NCBI GenBank assembly: GCA_028291985.1
Contig: JAQGNE010000015.1
Span: 30,951-94,950, forward strand
DNA from: Polaromonas sp.
GTDB lineage: Bacteria > Pseudomonadota > Gammaproteobacteria > Burkholderiales > Burkholderiaceae_C
Reading direction: 5' to 3'
Length of the DNA stretch: 64,000 nucleotides
In this document: piece by piece, positions 8,665 to 17,843 of the stretch
How positions within the stretch are numbered: position 1 is the first letter of the stretch
How the letters are laid out: each line of letters opens with the position of its first letter
The notes under the pieces: model-generated
Told to the model about the DNA's origin: nothing
What the model saw: the letters and a program-made list of their open reading frames with translations, nothing else
Databases searched by the model: none
Translations under genes and position numbers: made by a program

Positions 8665-10143
8665 ATGGCAACAACTGAACCTCACACCTTTTTGTGGCAC
8701 GACTACGAAACCTTTGGCCTGAGTCCGCGGCGTGATCGGCCGGCCCAGTTCGCGGGCGTCCGCACGGATGCCGAACTCAATGAAGTCGGCGAACCGCTGA
8801 TGATTTACTGCCAGCCAGCGTCAGACTATCTCCCGGACCCGGCTTCCTGCTTGGTAACCGGCATCACACCGCAAACCTGCCTTGAGCGGGGTCTGCCCGA
8901 GCATGCCTTCGCGGCGCAAATTGAGGCCGTGCTGGCCCGGCCCGGCACCATTGGTGTCGGCTACAACACCATCCGCTTTGACGATGAGGTTACGCGCCAC
9001 CTGTTCTGGCGCAACCTGATAGAGCCCTACGCGCGCGAGTGGCAAAACGGTTGTGGCCGCTGGGACCTGCTGGATGTCGTGCGGATGGCCTATGCGCTGC
9101 GGCCAGAGGGCATCCAGTGGCCGATGAAGCCTGACGAGCGCCGCCCGGACGTGCCCGGAGCGCAGCGCCCCAGCTTCAAACTGGAAGACCTGGCCCGCGC
9201 AAACGGCTTGATGCACGAGTCCGCGCATGACGCATTGTCTGACGTTCGCGCCACGATTGCACTGGCGCGGCTGATTCGTCAGGCGCAGCCGAGGCTATTT
9301 GATTTTTGCCTTGGCATGCACAAGAAAGACCGTGTCGCCGCCGAACTCGGCCTGCCCACCAGCCCCCAGACTGCGCATCCTTTTCTGCATGTCTCCGGCA
9401 TGTTCGCGCCTGAAAAAGGCTGCCTGGCCGTTATGTGGCCGCTGGCAATGCATCCGTCCAACAAAAACGAGTTGCTGGCCTGGGATCTGGCCCATGACCC
9501 GGCTGAGCTGCCGCTGCTCGACGTGGCCACCCTGCGCCAGCGCCTGTTCAGCAAGACTGCCGATCTGCCTGAAGGGCTCACCCGCCTACCGATCAAGTCC
9601 GTGCACCTGAACAAGTCGCCCATGGTCGTGCGCAAGCTGGCCACGTTGACCGAGACAATGGCGGGCAAATGGAGCGTGGACATCGAAGCCGCGCTCCGCA
9701 ACGCCGAAAAAGCTGCCGGCCTTCCTGACATGAGCGCTTTGTGGCCCGAGGTGTTTGCCCGGCCGAAAGAAGGCGTTGCCGATGTGGACGAAGACCTCTA
9801 CGGCGGCTTCATCAACAACGACGACAGGCGCCGCCTGAATCAATTGCGCGCCTTGCCACCCGCTGAACTCGCTCACAGCCGTACGGGCTTCGACGACGAC
9901 CGGCTGGAAGAGCTGGTGTTTCGATACCGGGCGCGAAATTTCCCTGAAACGCTTTCGCCTGACGATGCAGAACGCTGGGAAGCGCACCGCGCAGCGCGTC
10001 TGCTGGAGGGCGAGGGCGGCGTACGAAATATCGACGCCTTCCTGGCCGAGCTCGATGTGCTGTCGGAGACGGCGGATGAGCGCGGTGAGGAAGTGCTGGG
10101 CGCGCTGTATGAGTACGCGGAAATGGTTGCCCCAGAGGCGTAG
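8665..10143 (+). CDS. sbcB: exodeoxyribonuclease I
   Basis: 3'-5' single-strand DNA exonuclease of the DEDDh family, 492 residues, slightly longer than E. coli ExoI. The exonuclease motifs are visible: WHDYETFGLSP (motif I, Asp and Glu), VGYNTIRFDDEV (motif II), and HDALSDVRATIALARLI (motif III, catalytic His and Asp). The SH3-like and C-terminal helical domains follow (FARPKEGVADVDEDLYGGF, the latter typical of SbcB). The upstream neighbour is the clp operon terminator plus a repeat copy, so the gene probably has its own promoter close to the start codon. Confidence 0.95.
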   Translation: MATTEPHTFLWHDYETFGLSPRRDRPAQFAGVRTDAELNEVGEPLMIYCQPASDYLPDPASCLVTGITPQTCLERGLPEHAFAAQIEAVLARPGTIGVGYNTIRFDDEVTRHLFWRNLIEPYAREWQNGCGRWDLLDVVRMAYALRPEGIQWPMKPDERRPDVPGAQRPSFKLEDLARANGLMHESAHDALSDVRATIALARLIRQAQPRLFDFCLGMHKKDRVAAELGLPTSPQTAHPFLHVSGMFAPEKGCLAVMWPLAMHPSNKNELLAWDLAHDPAELPLLDVATLRQRLFSKTADLPEGLTRLPIKSVHLNKSPMVVRKLATLTETMAGKWSVDIEAALRNAEKAAGLPDMSALWPEVFARPKEGVADVDEDLYGGFINNDDRRRLNQLRALPPAELAHSRTGFDDDRLEELVFRYRARNFPETLSPDDAERWEAHRAARLLEGEGGVRNIDAFLAELDVLSETADERGEEVLGALYEYAEMVAPEA

Positions 10144-10240
10144 CGAAACGCCTGTCGGTGCCAGTAGTAGGCATCGCCAAGCCGGGTCATATCCATGACT
10201 GACAGGTGCGAACATAAATGTGCCACTGCGCACTGCCGGT

Positions 10241-10560
10241 CTATATTTCAGCCGCATCAAAAAGCGGTAACTTGCAAACAGCCTCTCGGCGATGTAACGC
10301 GTCCTTGCCGTTGCGCAAGGCAACGATCTCTATCGCATGGCCGTGCCCCAGCTCAAACACCTGCTTGAGCCGTGCCACCGCCGCGCCAGCCGTGACCTCC
10401 GGTCTGAGCGAGCCTTTGTTGCTAAAAACCTGCCTGGTCAGCCAGCTTTTTGAAGTCGGCCTGTAACTTGCCGCTATCGGCCCGGATGTTGTCGAGGTAG
10501 GCCTGAAAGCGCACGGGTACCCCGTTGCAAAATGGCGCCAACAGAACTCTAGGGTTGCCG
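10241..10560 (-). pseudogene. decayed coding remnant, unrecognised
   Basis: Two minus-strand frames join into one plausible C-terminal protein segment if a single frameshift near 10432 is repaired. The first reads VPVRFQAYLDNIRADSGKL then QADFKKLADQAG. The second reads GSLRPEVTAGAAVARLKQVF then ELGHGHAIEIVALRNGKDAL, ending at a TAG at 10241. The composition is that of a real soluble protein, but no start codon context or full domain remains. I do not recognise the family. It lies in the 550-bp gap between sbcB and the GST gene, which otherwise holds only a repeat copy. Confidence 0.4.
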
Positions 10561-10623
10561 CGTGCGCAGATCAGTGACGGCGCAAGGCCGGTCAGAACGC
10601 AAGCTGGGTGCGAACACAGAATA

Positions 10624-10686
10624 GCTATCAAAAGCATAGCTTCTATCCCTTGTTCTACAAGGGATAGAAGCTGTTTAAGGCATAAA
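10624..10686 (+). repeat. 63-bp palindromic repeat, intergenic copy 2
   Basis: The copy has GCTAT-N7-ATAGC followed by a perfect 15-bp stem (GCTTCTATCCCTTGT / ACAAGGGATAGAAGC) with loop TCT, the best hairpin of the family in this window. It lies between convergent genes, 8 bp from the GST stop codon, where the hairpin could end or stabilise transcripts. Its sense frame is open (AIKSIASIPCSTRDRSCL). Confidence 0.85.
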
Positions 10687-10693
10687 CTGTTCT

Positions 10694-11347
10694 TTATAAG
10701 CCACTATGTTCGTAGGGCGCATGCTTTTGCATCACCTGTGCATACAGCGAACTGGATTCAAAAGCCGCGAGCCAGCGCTGCATGTCGGGCCACGGCTGGG
10801 CAGCAAACCAGGCGGGGTCGGTATGGGCAAACTGACGGATGAACGGCAGGCTGGCCATGTCGGGCAGGCTGGCCCGTTGACCGAACAGCCATCCCTGCGA
10901 CAGGCGATTATTGAGCTCGTGCAACCAGCTAGCTGCCTGCGTGCGGTGCGCCAGCGCGAAAGCCGGCGTATCGCCTGCCGACTCATCCGCATAACGGTTG
11001 GGGTATTTGTAGCGGTCGAGATGGAACTTGAAGGTCTGGTCGTTCGCGTCAATAAGATCGAGCATTTCCTGCAGCGACGCCCGCGGCGGCGACAGCCACT
11101 GCGCCGGGTCATGGCGCTGGAGCGCCCATCGCATGATGTCAAGGCTCTGATCGATCACCGCGCCGTCGGGCAGCACCAGAACCGGAACGGTTGCTTTCGG
11201 CGATGCCGCCAAAAGCGCGGCTGGCTTGTTTCTCAGGACGACTTCCCGCAATTGGTACGTCTGGCCACTGACTGCCAGCGCCAGCCGCGCCCGCATGGCA
11301 TAGGGGCAGCGGCGAAAGGAATAGAGAACCGGCAATGCAGCGTCCAT
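10694..11347 (-). CDS. glutathione S-transferase family protein
   Basis: A 217-residue protein with an N-terminal thioredoxin-fold domain (VLYSFRRCPYAMRARLALAV, then KATVPVLVLPDGAVIDQSLD with the cis-Pro VPVL and the glutathione-binding DQS/ES-type motif) and a C-terminal helical domain ending in QPWPDMQRWLAAF. The CPYAMRAR motif retains only the first Cys of a CxxC, as in many bacterial GST-like proteins. The frame is open 45 codons further upstream, but that part overlaps the trhO 3' end; the ATG at 11347 lies 4 bp after the trhO stop, so the two are probably co-transcribed. The substrate is unknown. Confidence 0.85.
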   Translation of the reverse strand: MDAALPVLYSFRRCPYAMRARLALAVSGQTYQLREVVLRNKPAALLAASPKATVPVLVLPDGAVIDQSLDIMRWALQRHDPAQWLSPPRASLQEMLDLIDANDQTFKFHLDRYKYPNRYADESAGDTPAFALAHRTQAASWLHELNNRLSQGWLFGQRASLPDMASLPFIRQFAHTDPAWFAAQPWPDMQRWLAAFESSSLYAQVMQKHAPYEHSGL

Positions 11348-11351
11348 CAAA

Positions 11352-12320
11352 TTAATCCGCCTCCGGTCCGCCGCCTGCGCCAGGCTGGCGTTTGCCGATA
11401 TGCATCTGCTGCCGGGCGCTTGCCAGGTCGACCTGGCGTTGGCGTTCGCGGTAGCCGGCTTTTTGCGCGTCGCTCGTTTCATGGTGGCAGCGCGCGCAGC
11501 TCACGCCGCGTTCATAAAGCGCAGACGCCCGGTCAGCCTCACCAAGCGGGTGGCGGCACGACCGGCAAAGCGTGAAGTTGCCCGGCTCCAGCCCGTGACC
11601 GACCGAGACCCGCTCGTCAAACACAAAGCATTCTCCGTGCCAGCTGCTGTTGTCGGCAGGCATGGTTTCCAGGTATTTCAGTATGCCGCCCTGCAGGTGG
11701 TAAACCTCGTCGAAACCCCGGGCGCGCAGCAGTGCTGTCGATTTCTCGCAGCGTATGCCGCCGGTGCAGAACATGGCGACCTTCGGTGCCTTGCCATCCA
11801 CCAGCGCCAGCTTGCCGCCGGGTTGCATTTCGCGCTCAACCCAGGCAGGCAGCTCCGAAAAGCTGCGCGTCTGGGGATTGATGGCGCCTTCGAACGTGCC
11901 GATCGCCGCCTCATAGTCATTTCGGGTGTCGACCAGCACCACGTCGGGATCGCTGATCAGCCGGTTCCAGTCTTCCGGTTTGACATATTGGCCCGCCATC
12001 AGGGCGGGGTGGACGTCTTCCACGCCCATGGTGACGATCTCCCGTTTGAGCCGCACCTTCATGCGGTAAAACGGTATCTCGGTCGCCCAGGCTTCTTTGT
12101 GCTCCAGCCCGGCAAGCCGGGGGTCTGCGCGCAACCAGGCGAGGACTGCATGAACCGCATCCTGGCTGCCGGCAATCGTGCCATTGATGCCTTCTGGCGC
12201 CAGCAGCAGCGTACCTTTGACGTCATGCGCTTCACAGCACGCCAGCAGCGGTGCCTGCAGCGCCGCAACATCAGGCAGCTCAACGAATTTGTACAGCGCA
12301 GCGGTGAGGAACTGGGGCAT
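11352..12320 (-). CDS. trhO: tRNA uridine(34) hydroxylase, rhodanese family
   Basis: Member of the UPF0176/YceA family, now known as TrhO, which oxygenates U34 in tRNA to 5-hydroxyuridine. The 322-residue protein has an N-terminal acylphosphatase-like domain ([11 protein letters not shown]), a rhodanese domain with active Cys185 in [11 protein letters not shown] and a second Cys191, and a C-terminal region with two CxxC pairs (CRSC and CARC) that suggest a small metal site. The final 40 residues are a basic, low-complexity tail. It leads a two-gene unit with the GST gene. Confidence 0.92.
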   Translation of the reverse strand: MPQFLTAALYKFVELPDVAALQAPLLACCEAHDVKGTLLLAPEGINGTIAGSQDAVHAVLAWLRADPRLAGLEHKEAWATEIPFYRMKVRLKREIVTMGVEDVHPALMAGQYVKPEDWNRLISDPDVVLVDTRNDYEAAIGTFEGAINPQTRSFSELPAWVEREMQPGGKLALVDGKAPKVAMFCTGGIRCEKSTALLRARGFDEVYHLQGGILKYLETMPADNSSWHGECFVFDERVSVGHGLEPGNFTLCRSCRHPLGEADRASALYERGVSCARCHHETSDAQKAGYRERQRQVDLASARQQMHIGKRQPGAGGGPEAD

Positions 12321-12605
12321 GGTGGTGGCAAACGTTTGGCGATGGCAGATCGGCTGCGGTGACGCCTTGACGGCGGTTCAGCAAGTAGGCAGATGGCGGC
12401 GCAGCCGCAGTTTCAACATGCACGGCCGCGTAATGAGCATCAGATTATCAGGGTGGAAACCATGTTTTTTGCTGCACTGCAGCATTCCAGGCCCTATCCG
12501 GGTTATGGTTCAGGGTCGAGCCGCTGTTGGCGGGCCGGGAAAGCGCCTCAAGATGACGAAAAAACAAACCTTTGTAGTACTGCCATCGGCGGCTGGAAGC
12601 GATGC

Positions 12606-13751
12606 ATGGCTAAGAGCCTGAGCGGGCTGTGGCTGAAAGCCTTTAAACAGGCGAGCCGGGTGCAGCAAACGCAGTCACGCCGACTGATAAAAAGCCTGTT
12701 GCCGACGGCCCCCAAAAAACGCGCCGCACCGTCTGTGGTAAGCCTCGCCGTGCGAGCCGCCGCCCCGGCCGGGCGGCAGACGCCCGCCAGGACTTCGGCC
12801 GCCAGCCTGTCCAAATCGGGTAGCGCCGGAAGCTGGAAAAAATCCTACTTCACATGGGCGGGTGACCCGGGGGCTGCCGGCCGGCGGATGATGTACGCCC
12901 TTTACCTGCCTGACGCGCCTTCCGCGGCGTCCCGGCCGCTGGTAGTGATGCTGCACGGCTGCCAGCAGACCGCCGACGAATTTGCCGCTGCCACGCGCAT
13001 GAATGCGCTGGCTGACCGGCATGGCTTTGCAGTGCTCTATCCGCAGCAATCGGCTGGCGCTGACCGGCACCGCTGCTGGCACTGGTACAAGCGGCTCAGC
13101 CAGCAGGGTGAGGGTGATGTCAGCTTGATTGCAGCCATGGTGACGCAGGTGCAGGCAAAGCATGGCCTGGATACCTCGCGCACCTATGTTGCGGGCTTGT
13201 CGGCAGGCGCCGGGCTTGCAGCGCTGCTGGCGCTCAACTACCCGGAACGGTTTGCCGCAGTGGGACTTCATTCGGCGCCGGTGTTCGGAACCGCGGACTC
13301 AGCCATGGCCGGCTACGGCGCCATGCAGCATGGCAGCGCGGTTCATGAGGCCGCTGCACGCAGCTTTGTGGCGGCAACGCCCTCGCTGGCTGTGAAGGCT
13401 GGCATGCCGGTAATGCTGATCCATGGCGACAATGACCCGGTGGTCCGGCGTCTGAACCTGCACCAGCTGACGCAGCAGTTCAGGCTGGTCAACGCAGGCG
13501 CCATCACCAGCGCCATGCCCGAGCGAAAAAAATACCCGGCCCGCGCAGGTGGCAAAAGCCCGCGCCATGCCTGGCAAAGCATCACCTACTACGCGGGCCG
13601 CAAGCCCCAGGTGGTGAGCTGCGAGGTGGCAGGGCTCGGCCATGCATGGAGTGGCGGCGACGGGCACATTGCCTTCAGCGACCATGAGGGCCCGAATGCC
13701 AGCCTGATGTTGTGGAGTTTCTTTGCCCGCCATCGACGGCAGCCAGCCTGA
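12606..13751 (+). CDS. PHB depolymerase-family esterase
   Basis: A 381-residue alpha/beta hydrolase of the esterase_phb (LpqC-like) family. The core has the oxyanion segment VVMLHGCQQTADEFAAATRM, nucleophile Ser199 in GLSAGAG, acid in HGDNDPVV (Asp275 or Asp277) and His346 in GHAWSGG. The N-terminal ~75 residues are basic and Ala-rich with no signal peptide, which suggests a cytoplasmic granule-associated or general esterase role rather than secretion. The frame extends up to 12393, but ATG 12606 has a GGAAG ribosome binding site and the upstream part looks non-coding. The substrate is inferred only from the family. Confidence 0.82.
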   Translation: MAKSLSGLWLKAFKQASRVQQTQSRRLIKSLLPTAPKKRAAPSVVSLAVRAAAPAGRQTPARTSAASLSKSGSAGSWKKSYFTWAGDPGAAGRRMMYALYLPDAPSAASRPLVVMLHGCQQTADEFAAATRMNALADRHGFAVLYPQQSAGADRHRCWHWYKRLSQQGEGDVSLIAAMVTQVQAKHGLDTSRTYVAGLSAGAGLAALLALNYPERFAAVGLHSAPVFGTADSAMAGYGAMQHGSAVHEAAARSFVAATPSLAVKAGMPVMLIHGDNDPVVRRLNLHQLTQQFRLVNAGAITSAMPERKKYPARAGGKSPRHAWQSITYYAGRKPQVVSCEVAGLGHAWSGGDGHIAFSDHEGPNASLMLWSFFARHRRQPA

Positions 13752-13767
13752 GCGGTGTGTGGCTTTT

Positions 13768-13830
13768 GCTACATAAAAGATAGCGCCATACCGCCGTAAT
13801 CATTGGGCTAGTCGGCTATTTGATCGATAT
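13768..13830 (+). repeat. 63-bp palindromic repeat, intergenic copy 3
   Basis: The copy has GCTAC-N7-ATAGC followed by a diverged arm GGGCTAGTCGGC. It lies 16 bp after the esterase stop and before the convergent HupE-like gene. The sense frame is closed early by TAA. Confidence 0.7.
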
Positions 13831-13888
13831 TTTTCGGTTCATCACCGGCAGTGTGCGAACAGCCGGCTTATCGCGCGGGCTGTGACCG

Positions 13889-15016
13889 TCACAGGTCAAA
13901 CAGCCGCTGCGCCAGCCACCAGCACGCCAGCAAGGCCACCAGCACCGAGCCGCCCTTGAGCACACCCACGCGGTAGAACTGCGTGCTGCGGATGCTGAAG
14001 GCAATCGGCAAAAACACCGCGACGATGGCCAGCTGGCCCAGTTCCACCCCGCCGTTGAAGCCAATCAATGCCAGCACCAGCGCCTGGCGCGGCAGGCCCA
14101 GGTCGGCGAGAACCGATGCGAAACCAAAGCCATGAATCAGGCCAAAACCAAAGGCCATGAGCCACAGCCGTTTGTTGATGGTTCCGGTCAGGTTGTTCAG
14201 CGCAGCCAGCAGAACCGACGCGGCAATGATGGATTCGACCACACGCGACGGCAGCACAATGATCTGCAGCGCAGCCAGGCTAAGGGTGATCGAGTGCGCC
14301 AGGGTGAAGGCGGTAACCACCTTGACGACCTCCGTGAAGGACCCGAACAGCCCTGGCGCAGGTTCCCATTTGCCGGCGCGGCGCACCAGCACAGCCGGCA
14401 GCAGCAGCGACAGCAAAAACAGGATGTGGTCGTAGCCCGCCCAGATATGGCCCACGCCATCGAGCAAATATTGTTTGAGGGTTTGAAGCGCGCTGGGTTG
14501 CGCCAGGTTCAAGGTCTGTTCGGCCGATTCCACGCCGAAGATCAGCGCCTGCGCGCTGTCGTAGCCTGGCGCCAGCCATTGCACCAGGCCACGGTGCGAC
14601 GGGTCGACATCAAAAAACAGCGAATAGCGCATCGTCAGGCCAGCGCCCAGGCTGGCGCAGCGTGCGACCAGGCTCAAGGCGGCGTAAGTTCCGTCACTGT
14701 GCCGGTCAAGTGCCAACGGAGCCGCGGTGTCCCAGGTGCATGCTTGGCCTGCCGAGGCCAGGGCCAGGCGGCTGGTGGCCAGACGCGTGATGTCGCTGCT
14801 GCGCTGGCGAACCTCGCCCCAGGTGAGTTCGCCATTGCCGTCGCGATCAAGCTCCAGCACATAGTCAAGGTCACGCAGGGCGATGTCCCAGCGTGCCGTC
14901 ACGTCGTTGCCGCCCGGCGTGGCGCGCAGCGTCAGGTAGCTGTCGCTGGGCTTGTGTGCCAGAGCTGCGCCATGCAGCAGCAGGGCGATGATGATGAGCC
15001 AGCAACGCTTGATCAT
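13889..15016 (-). CDS. HupE/UreJ-like membrane protein with EF-hand-type loop
   Basis: A 375-residue protein with a signal peptide (CWLIIIALLLHGAALA), an extracytoplasmic domain (~21-170), and a C-terminal membrane domain of about six helices. The membrane part starts GVGHIWAGYDHILFLLSLLL and holds GFGLIHGFGFASVLADLGLP, both typical of the HupE/UreJ_2 family. Residues 57-68 form a canonical calcium-binding EF-hand loop (D57, D59, N61, E63, E68 in DRDGNGELTWGE). HupE/UreJ proteins are linked to nickel or cobalt uptake, but this subgroup is not next to hydrogenase or urease genes here. Its start overlaps the TPR gene stop by 4 bp (ATGA), so they are translationally coupled. Confidence 0.82.
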   Translation of the reverse strand: MIKRCWLIIIALLLHGAALAHKPSDSYLTLRATPGGNDVTARWDIALRDLDYVLELDRDGNGELTWGEVRQRSSDITRLATSRLALASAGQACTWDTAAPLALDRHSDGTYAALSLVARCASLGAGLTMRYSLFFDVDPSHRGLVQWLAPGYDSAQALIFGVESAEQTLNLAQPSALQTLKQYLLDGVGHIWAGYDHILFLLSLLLPAVLVRRAGKWEPAPGLFGSFTEVVKVVTAFTLAHSITLSLAALQIIVLPSRVVESIIAASVLLAALNNLTGTINKRLWLMAFGFGLIHGFGFASVLADLGLPRQALVLALIGFNGGVELGQLAIVAVFLPIAFSIRSTQFYRVGVLKGGSVLVALLACWWLAQRLFDL

Positions 15017-16233
15017 GGCTTGGCACCTTTGGCGACGAGCTCACTCGCGACCTGCACGATGCGCGGGTCCTGGTAGCGGCTTTCACGCAGCCAGTCGAGC
15101 GCGGGCTGCGCTTGCCGGGGCTGGCGCGCAGCCAGTGCCGCGCGCATCAGAATCTCGGCATCGCGCGGCTCTTTTTGAACCGCGTAGTTGCGCCTGGCCA
15201 GGTCTAGCGCCCCAGCGGGGTTGCGCTCGATGTCCAGTTCGAACCGCGCAGCCTCCTGCTCATGCAGGCGGTCGCCACGCTGGGCGGCCGCCTCAAAACG
15301 CTCGCGCAGCTGCTTCGCCCAGTCATTGGCGCGTGCGTCCTTGGCTGCCTTGCCTGCCAGCGCCAGCCGCAGCAGCAGGACGTCAGAGCGCTCCCAATCG
15401 CGCAGCAGCGTGATTACCTCCAGCGAGCGCTGCTCGGCCAATAAAAAATCGGCGTAGGCGCCCAGCAAAAACTGGTCGGTGATGCCCAAGCCCGTGGCAC
15501 GGGTGAAGTAGGCTTCGGCCACTTGTGGCTGCTGCAGGCGCATGGCCATTTCTGCCAGGCGCGTGTATTGCCACAGCAGCAGTTCGGGCGCTTGCGACGG
15601 GTTGGCCTTGACGGCGTTTTCCAGCGTTGCAAAGGCCTGCTGCAACTGACCCGTGCTGGCTAGGGCATAGGTGCGGCAGGCGGTTTTCAGGGCCGGCTCC
15701 GAGGTGGCTGGCAACTTGTCGCATTCGGCCAGCGCGTCGGCATATCGCGCCTGCACCATGAAGATGGCCGCGCGCCACAGGATAGGGCTGTCAGCAGATG
15801 GATCAAGCCGGCTGGACGTGGCCAGGCTGTCCAGTGCGGCCGCAAACTCATGGCTGAACTGCTCGATCAGCCCGCGTGCCATCCAGTAGCCGGCGTGGTT
15901 GGCACCGGTTTGCGCCATCGGCGCCAGCGTGGCCGACGCATAGCCGACGTAGCGCGGATCACCCTGCGCCATGGCCATTTCAAAATATCGGCGTGCGATG
16001 TCCACGCGCAGGTCGGCATCATCAGGGCGCGCCTGCAACTGCTTGCGAAGCGACTCCACGCGCCTGACAGCGGGGTCGCTGGCGCGGCCGGGCAGGCGTT
16101 CGACGACTTCTGCGTCGGTGCCGGGTGTGAAAGGCGCGGCAGTGGCTGGCAGGGCCGGCAGGATCATCGCGATGGACAGGGAAGCGCGGTGCAGCAGGCG
16201 GGCTGCGTGCCAGCAGACAGGTGAAAGGGGCAT
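15013..16233 (-). CDS. exported tetratricopeptide-repeat protein
   Basis: About 406 residues from the ATG at 16233. An N-terminal signal sequence is visible (LLHRASLSIAMILPALPATA, cleavage near TAA-AP). The rest is helical with degenerate TPR units, such as ADLRVDIARRYFEMAMAQGD, a repeat at GYWMARGLIEQFSHEFAAAL, and AYALASTGQLQQAFATLENA, consistent with a periplasmic scaffold. The frame is open to 16311, and alternative ATGs exist at 16254 and 16311; 16233 places the signal peptide best. It is translationally coupled to the HupE-like gene, so it probably assists that protein. The function is unknown. Confidence 0.75.
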   Translation of the reverse strand: MPLSPVCWHAARLLHRASLSIAMILPALPATAAPFTPGTDAEVVERLPGRASDPAVRRVESLRKQLQARPDDADLRVDIARRYFEMAMAQGDPRYVGYASATLAPMAQTGANHAGYWMARGLIEQFSHEFAAALDSLATSSRLDPSADSPILWRAAIFMVQARYADALAECDKLPATSEPALKTACRTYALASTGQLQQAFATLENAVKANPSQAPELLLWQYTRLAEMAMRLQQPQVAEAYFTRATGLGITDQFLLGAYADFLLAEQRSLEVITLLRDWERSDVLLLRLALAGKAAKDARANDWAKQLRERFEAAAQRGDRLHEQEAARFELDIERNPAGALDLARRNYAVQKEPRDAEILMRAALAARQPRQAQPALDWLRESRYQDPRIVQVASELVAKGAKP

Positions 16234-16399
16234 GGGTTCAGTGTAGTGGGCCATAGCCGAGCTTGGACGCTGGCGGGCCGCCCTAACCCCGCGCCAGCGC
16301 CGGGCCTGCACCGGCCTGGAAATCGCGTTTTAAAAGACCTGTATCGATAGCCGACGCACCTGGTTTCAGGCTGGCAGGACGCAAAACTAGAATGTTTTG

Positions 16400-17326
16400 A
16401 TGAACAACACACCTCTCAAAGTGGCCGTGATGGGCGCAGGCGCCGTGGGCTGTTATTTCGGCGGCATGCTGGCCCGGGCCGGGCATGCTGTGACCCTGAT
16501 TGCGCGGCCGCAGCATGTCGAGGCGATCGAGCGCGCTGGCTTGCGTATGCAGACGCGCATGTTCGACGAACATGTGCGCCTGGCCGCCAGCAGCCAGTCT
16601 CATGCGGTACAGGCCGCTGATCTGGTGCTCTTTTGCGTCAAGTCTGCCGACACCGAGACCGCCGGAGCGTCGATAAAGCCGCATCTGTCGCCGGAGGCTT
16701 TGGTGCTGACACTGCAAAACGGCGTGGACAACGCCGAGCGTTTGCGCACCGTTCTGCCGCAGCATGCGGTGGCGGCCGCGGTGGTTTATGTGGCAACCGA
16801 GATGGCCGGGCCGGGGCATGTGCGGCACAACGGTCGCGGTGAACTGGTCATCGAGCCTGCCGGCACGCGCGGAGGCGTCTCCAGCGAAGACGCAGCGCGC
16901 GCCCTGGCAGCATCCGGCGTGCCGACCCAGGTTTCATTGAACGTGCGTGGTGAGTTATGGGCCAAGCTGGTTCTCAATTGCGCCTACAACGCGGTGTCGG
17001 CCATTACGCAGCTGCCTTACGGCGACACGGTAAAAGGCGAGGGCGTATCCGGCCTGATGCAGGATGTGGTGGCTGAATGCCTTGCCGTTGCCGCAGCCGA
17101 TGGCGTGCGGGTTGCCGGTAACCCGGCTGAGGCGGTGGAGGCGCTGGCTGCCAGCATGCCGGCTCAGTATTCATCCACCGCGCAAGACCTTGCGCGCGGC
17201 AGGCCCACCGAAATTGATTACCTGAACGGCTTTATCGTGCGGCGCGGCATGGCGCTGGGCCTGGCCACACCGGCAAACCGGGTGCTGTGGTCGCTGATCA
17301 AGCTGATGGAATCACGCCCGCGCTGA
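16400..17326 (+). CDS. panE: 2-dehydropantoate 2-reductase
   Basis: NADPH-dependent ketopantoate reductase of the pantothenate pathway (PanE/ApbA family), 308 residues. The N-terminal Rossmann motif VAVMGAGAVGCYFGGMLARA is textbook. The segment LVLFCVKSADTETA supplies the conserved Lys, and ELWAKLVLNCAYNAVSAITQ supplies the second catalytic Lys and Asn of the C-terminal helical domain. A TTG one codon upstream could serve as start, but ATG 16400 is preferred. Bacteria often carry several paralogues, so activity on another 2-oxoacid is possible. Confidence 0.9.
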   Translation: MNNTPLKVAVMGAGAVGCYFGGMLARAGHAVTLIARPQHVEAIERAGLRMQTRMFDEHVRLAASSQSHAVQAADLVLFCVKSADTETAGASIKPHLSPEALVLTLQNGVDNAERLRTVLPQHAVAAAVVYVATEMAGPGHVRHNGRGELVIEPAGTRGGVSSEDAARALAASGVPTQVSLNVRGELWAKLVLNCAYNAVSAITQLPYGDTVKGEGVSGLMQDVVAECLAVAAADGVRVAGNPAEAVEALAASMPAQYSSTAQDLARGRPTEIDYLNGFIVRRGMALGLATPANRVLWSLIKLMESRPR

Positions 17327-17390
17327 CGTGCGCCAGCTGTCGCTCCTGCGCATGAATTGTGCGTCGGATAACCTAAATTCATATCGTAAA

Positions 17391-17415
17391 CAATACAAAA
17401 CCGTAATTTGTATTG
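17391..17415. promoter_or_regulatory. candidate HipB operator palindrome
   Basis: A perfect 9-bp inverted repeat (CAATACAAA / TTTGTATTG) with a 7-bp spacer lies 17 bp before the hipB-like ATG. A further half-site, GAATACAA, follows at about 17421. The sequence is much more AT-rich than its surroundings. Position and symmetry fit autoregulation by an XRE-type antitoxin. Confidence 0.6.
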
Positions 17416-17432
17416 AATAAAGAATACAACCT

Positions 17433-17843
17433 ATGACTACCAGCTCCCTGCTAGCCCAAGCGCTTGAGAAAGAACGCCAACGCCAGCGCATGACGGTGAC
17501 GGCGCTTATTGCCCGGGCGGGCGTAAGCCGCGCCGCGATGTAGCGGCTGCGCAGGGGTGAGAATATCCAGCTCACCACGCTGCTGGCGGTCAGCGATACG
17601 CTGGGGCTTGACCTGGTGGCCATACCTTCCACCATTGCACGCCTGCTGCCAGATGCAACCCCACAGGCGACAGAGAGCAAGGGCGACTGGACCGAACCAC
17701 CTGACGCCAGCCATCACACGGGCAATGCACCAGCAGCCCAGCTCATGCGCGCACCTCGCCGCCTGCCGCTGCCCGATGGGCCGCCTTCGGCCGTTGCCGC
17801 GCGGGCCCAGCTGCACACCTGCCTCAAGACCAGCAGGCCATGA
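17433..17843 (+). pseudogene. hipB-like XRE antitoxin, interrupted by a stop codon
   Basis: The frame from ATG 17433 encodes a helix-turn-helix N-terminus (QRMTVTALIARAGVSRAAM), then meets an in-frame TAG at 17541-17543 and continues in the same frame as RLRRGENIQLTTLLAVSDTL to a stop at 17843. The sequence on both sides is typical of HipB-like XRE proteins, so the TAG is most simply a point nonsense mutation, perhaps of a TAC or TGG codon. The end overlaps the hipA-like ATG by 4 bp. A short N-terminal peptide may still be made, but DNA binding would be lost. Confidence 0.8.

Noticed and set aside
7236..8666. A 476-codon minus-strand frame
   Set aside because: It is antisense to clpA and has no recognisable domain.
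11400..12362. A 320-codon plus-strand frame
   Set aside because: It is antisense to trhO, which has a complete rhodanese domain.
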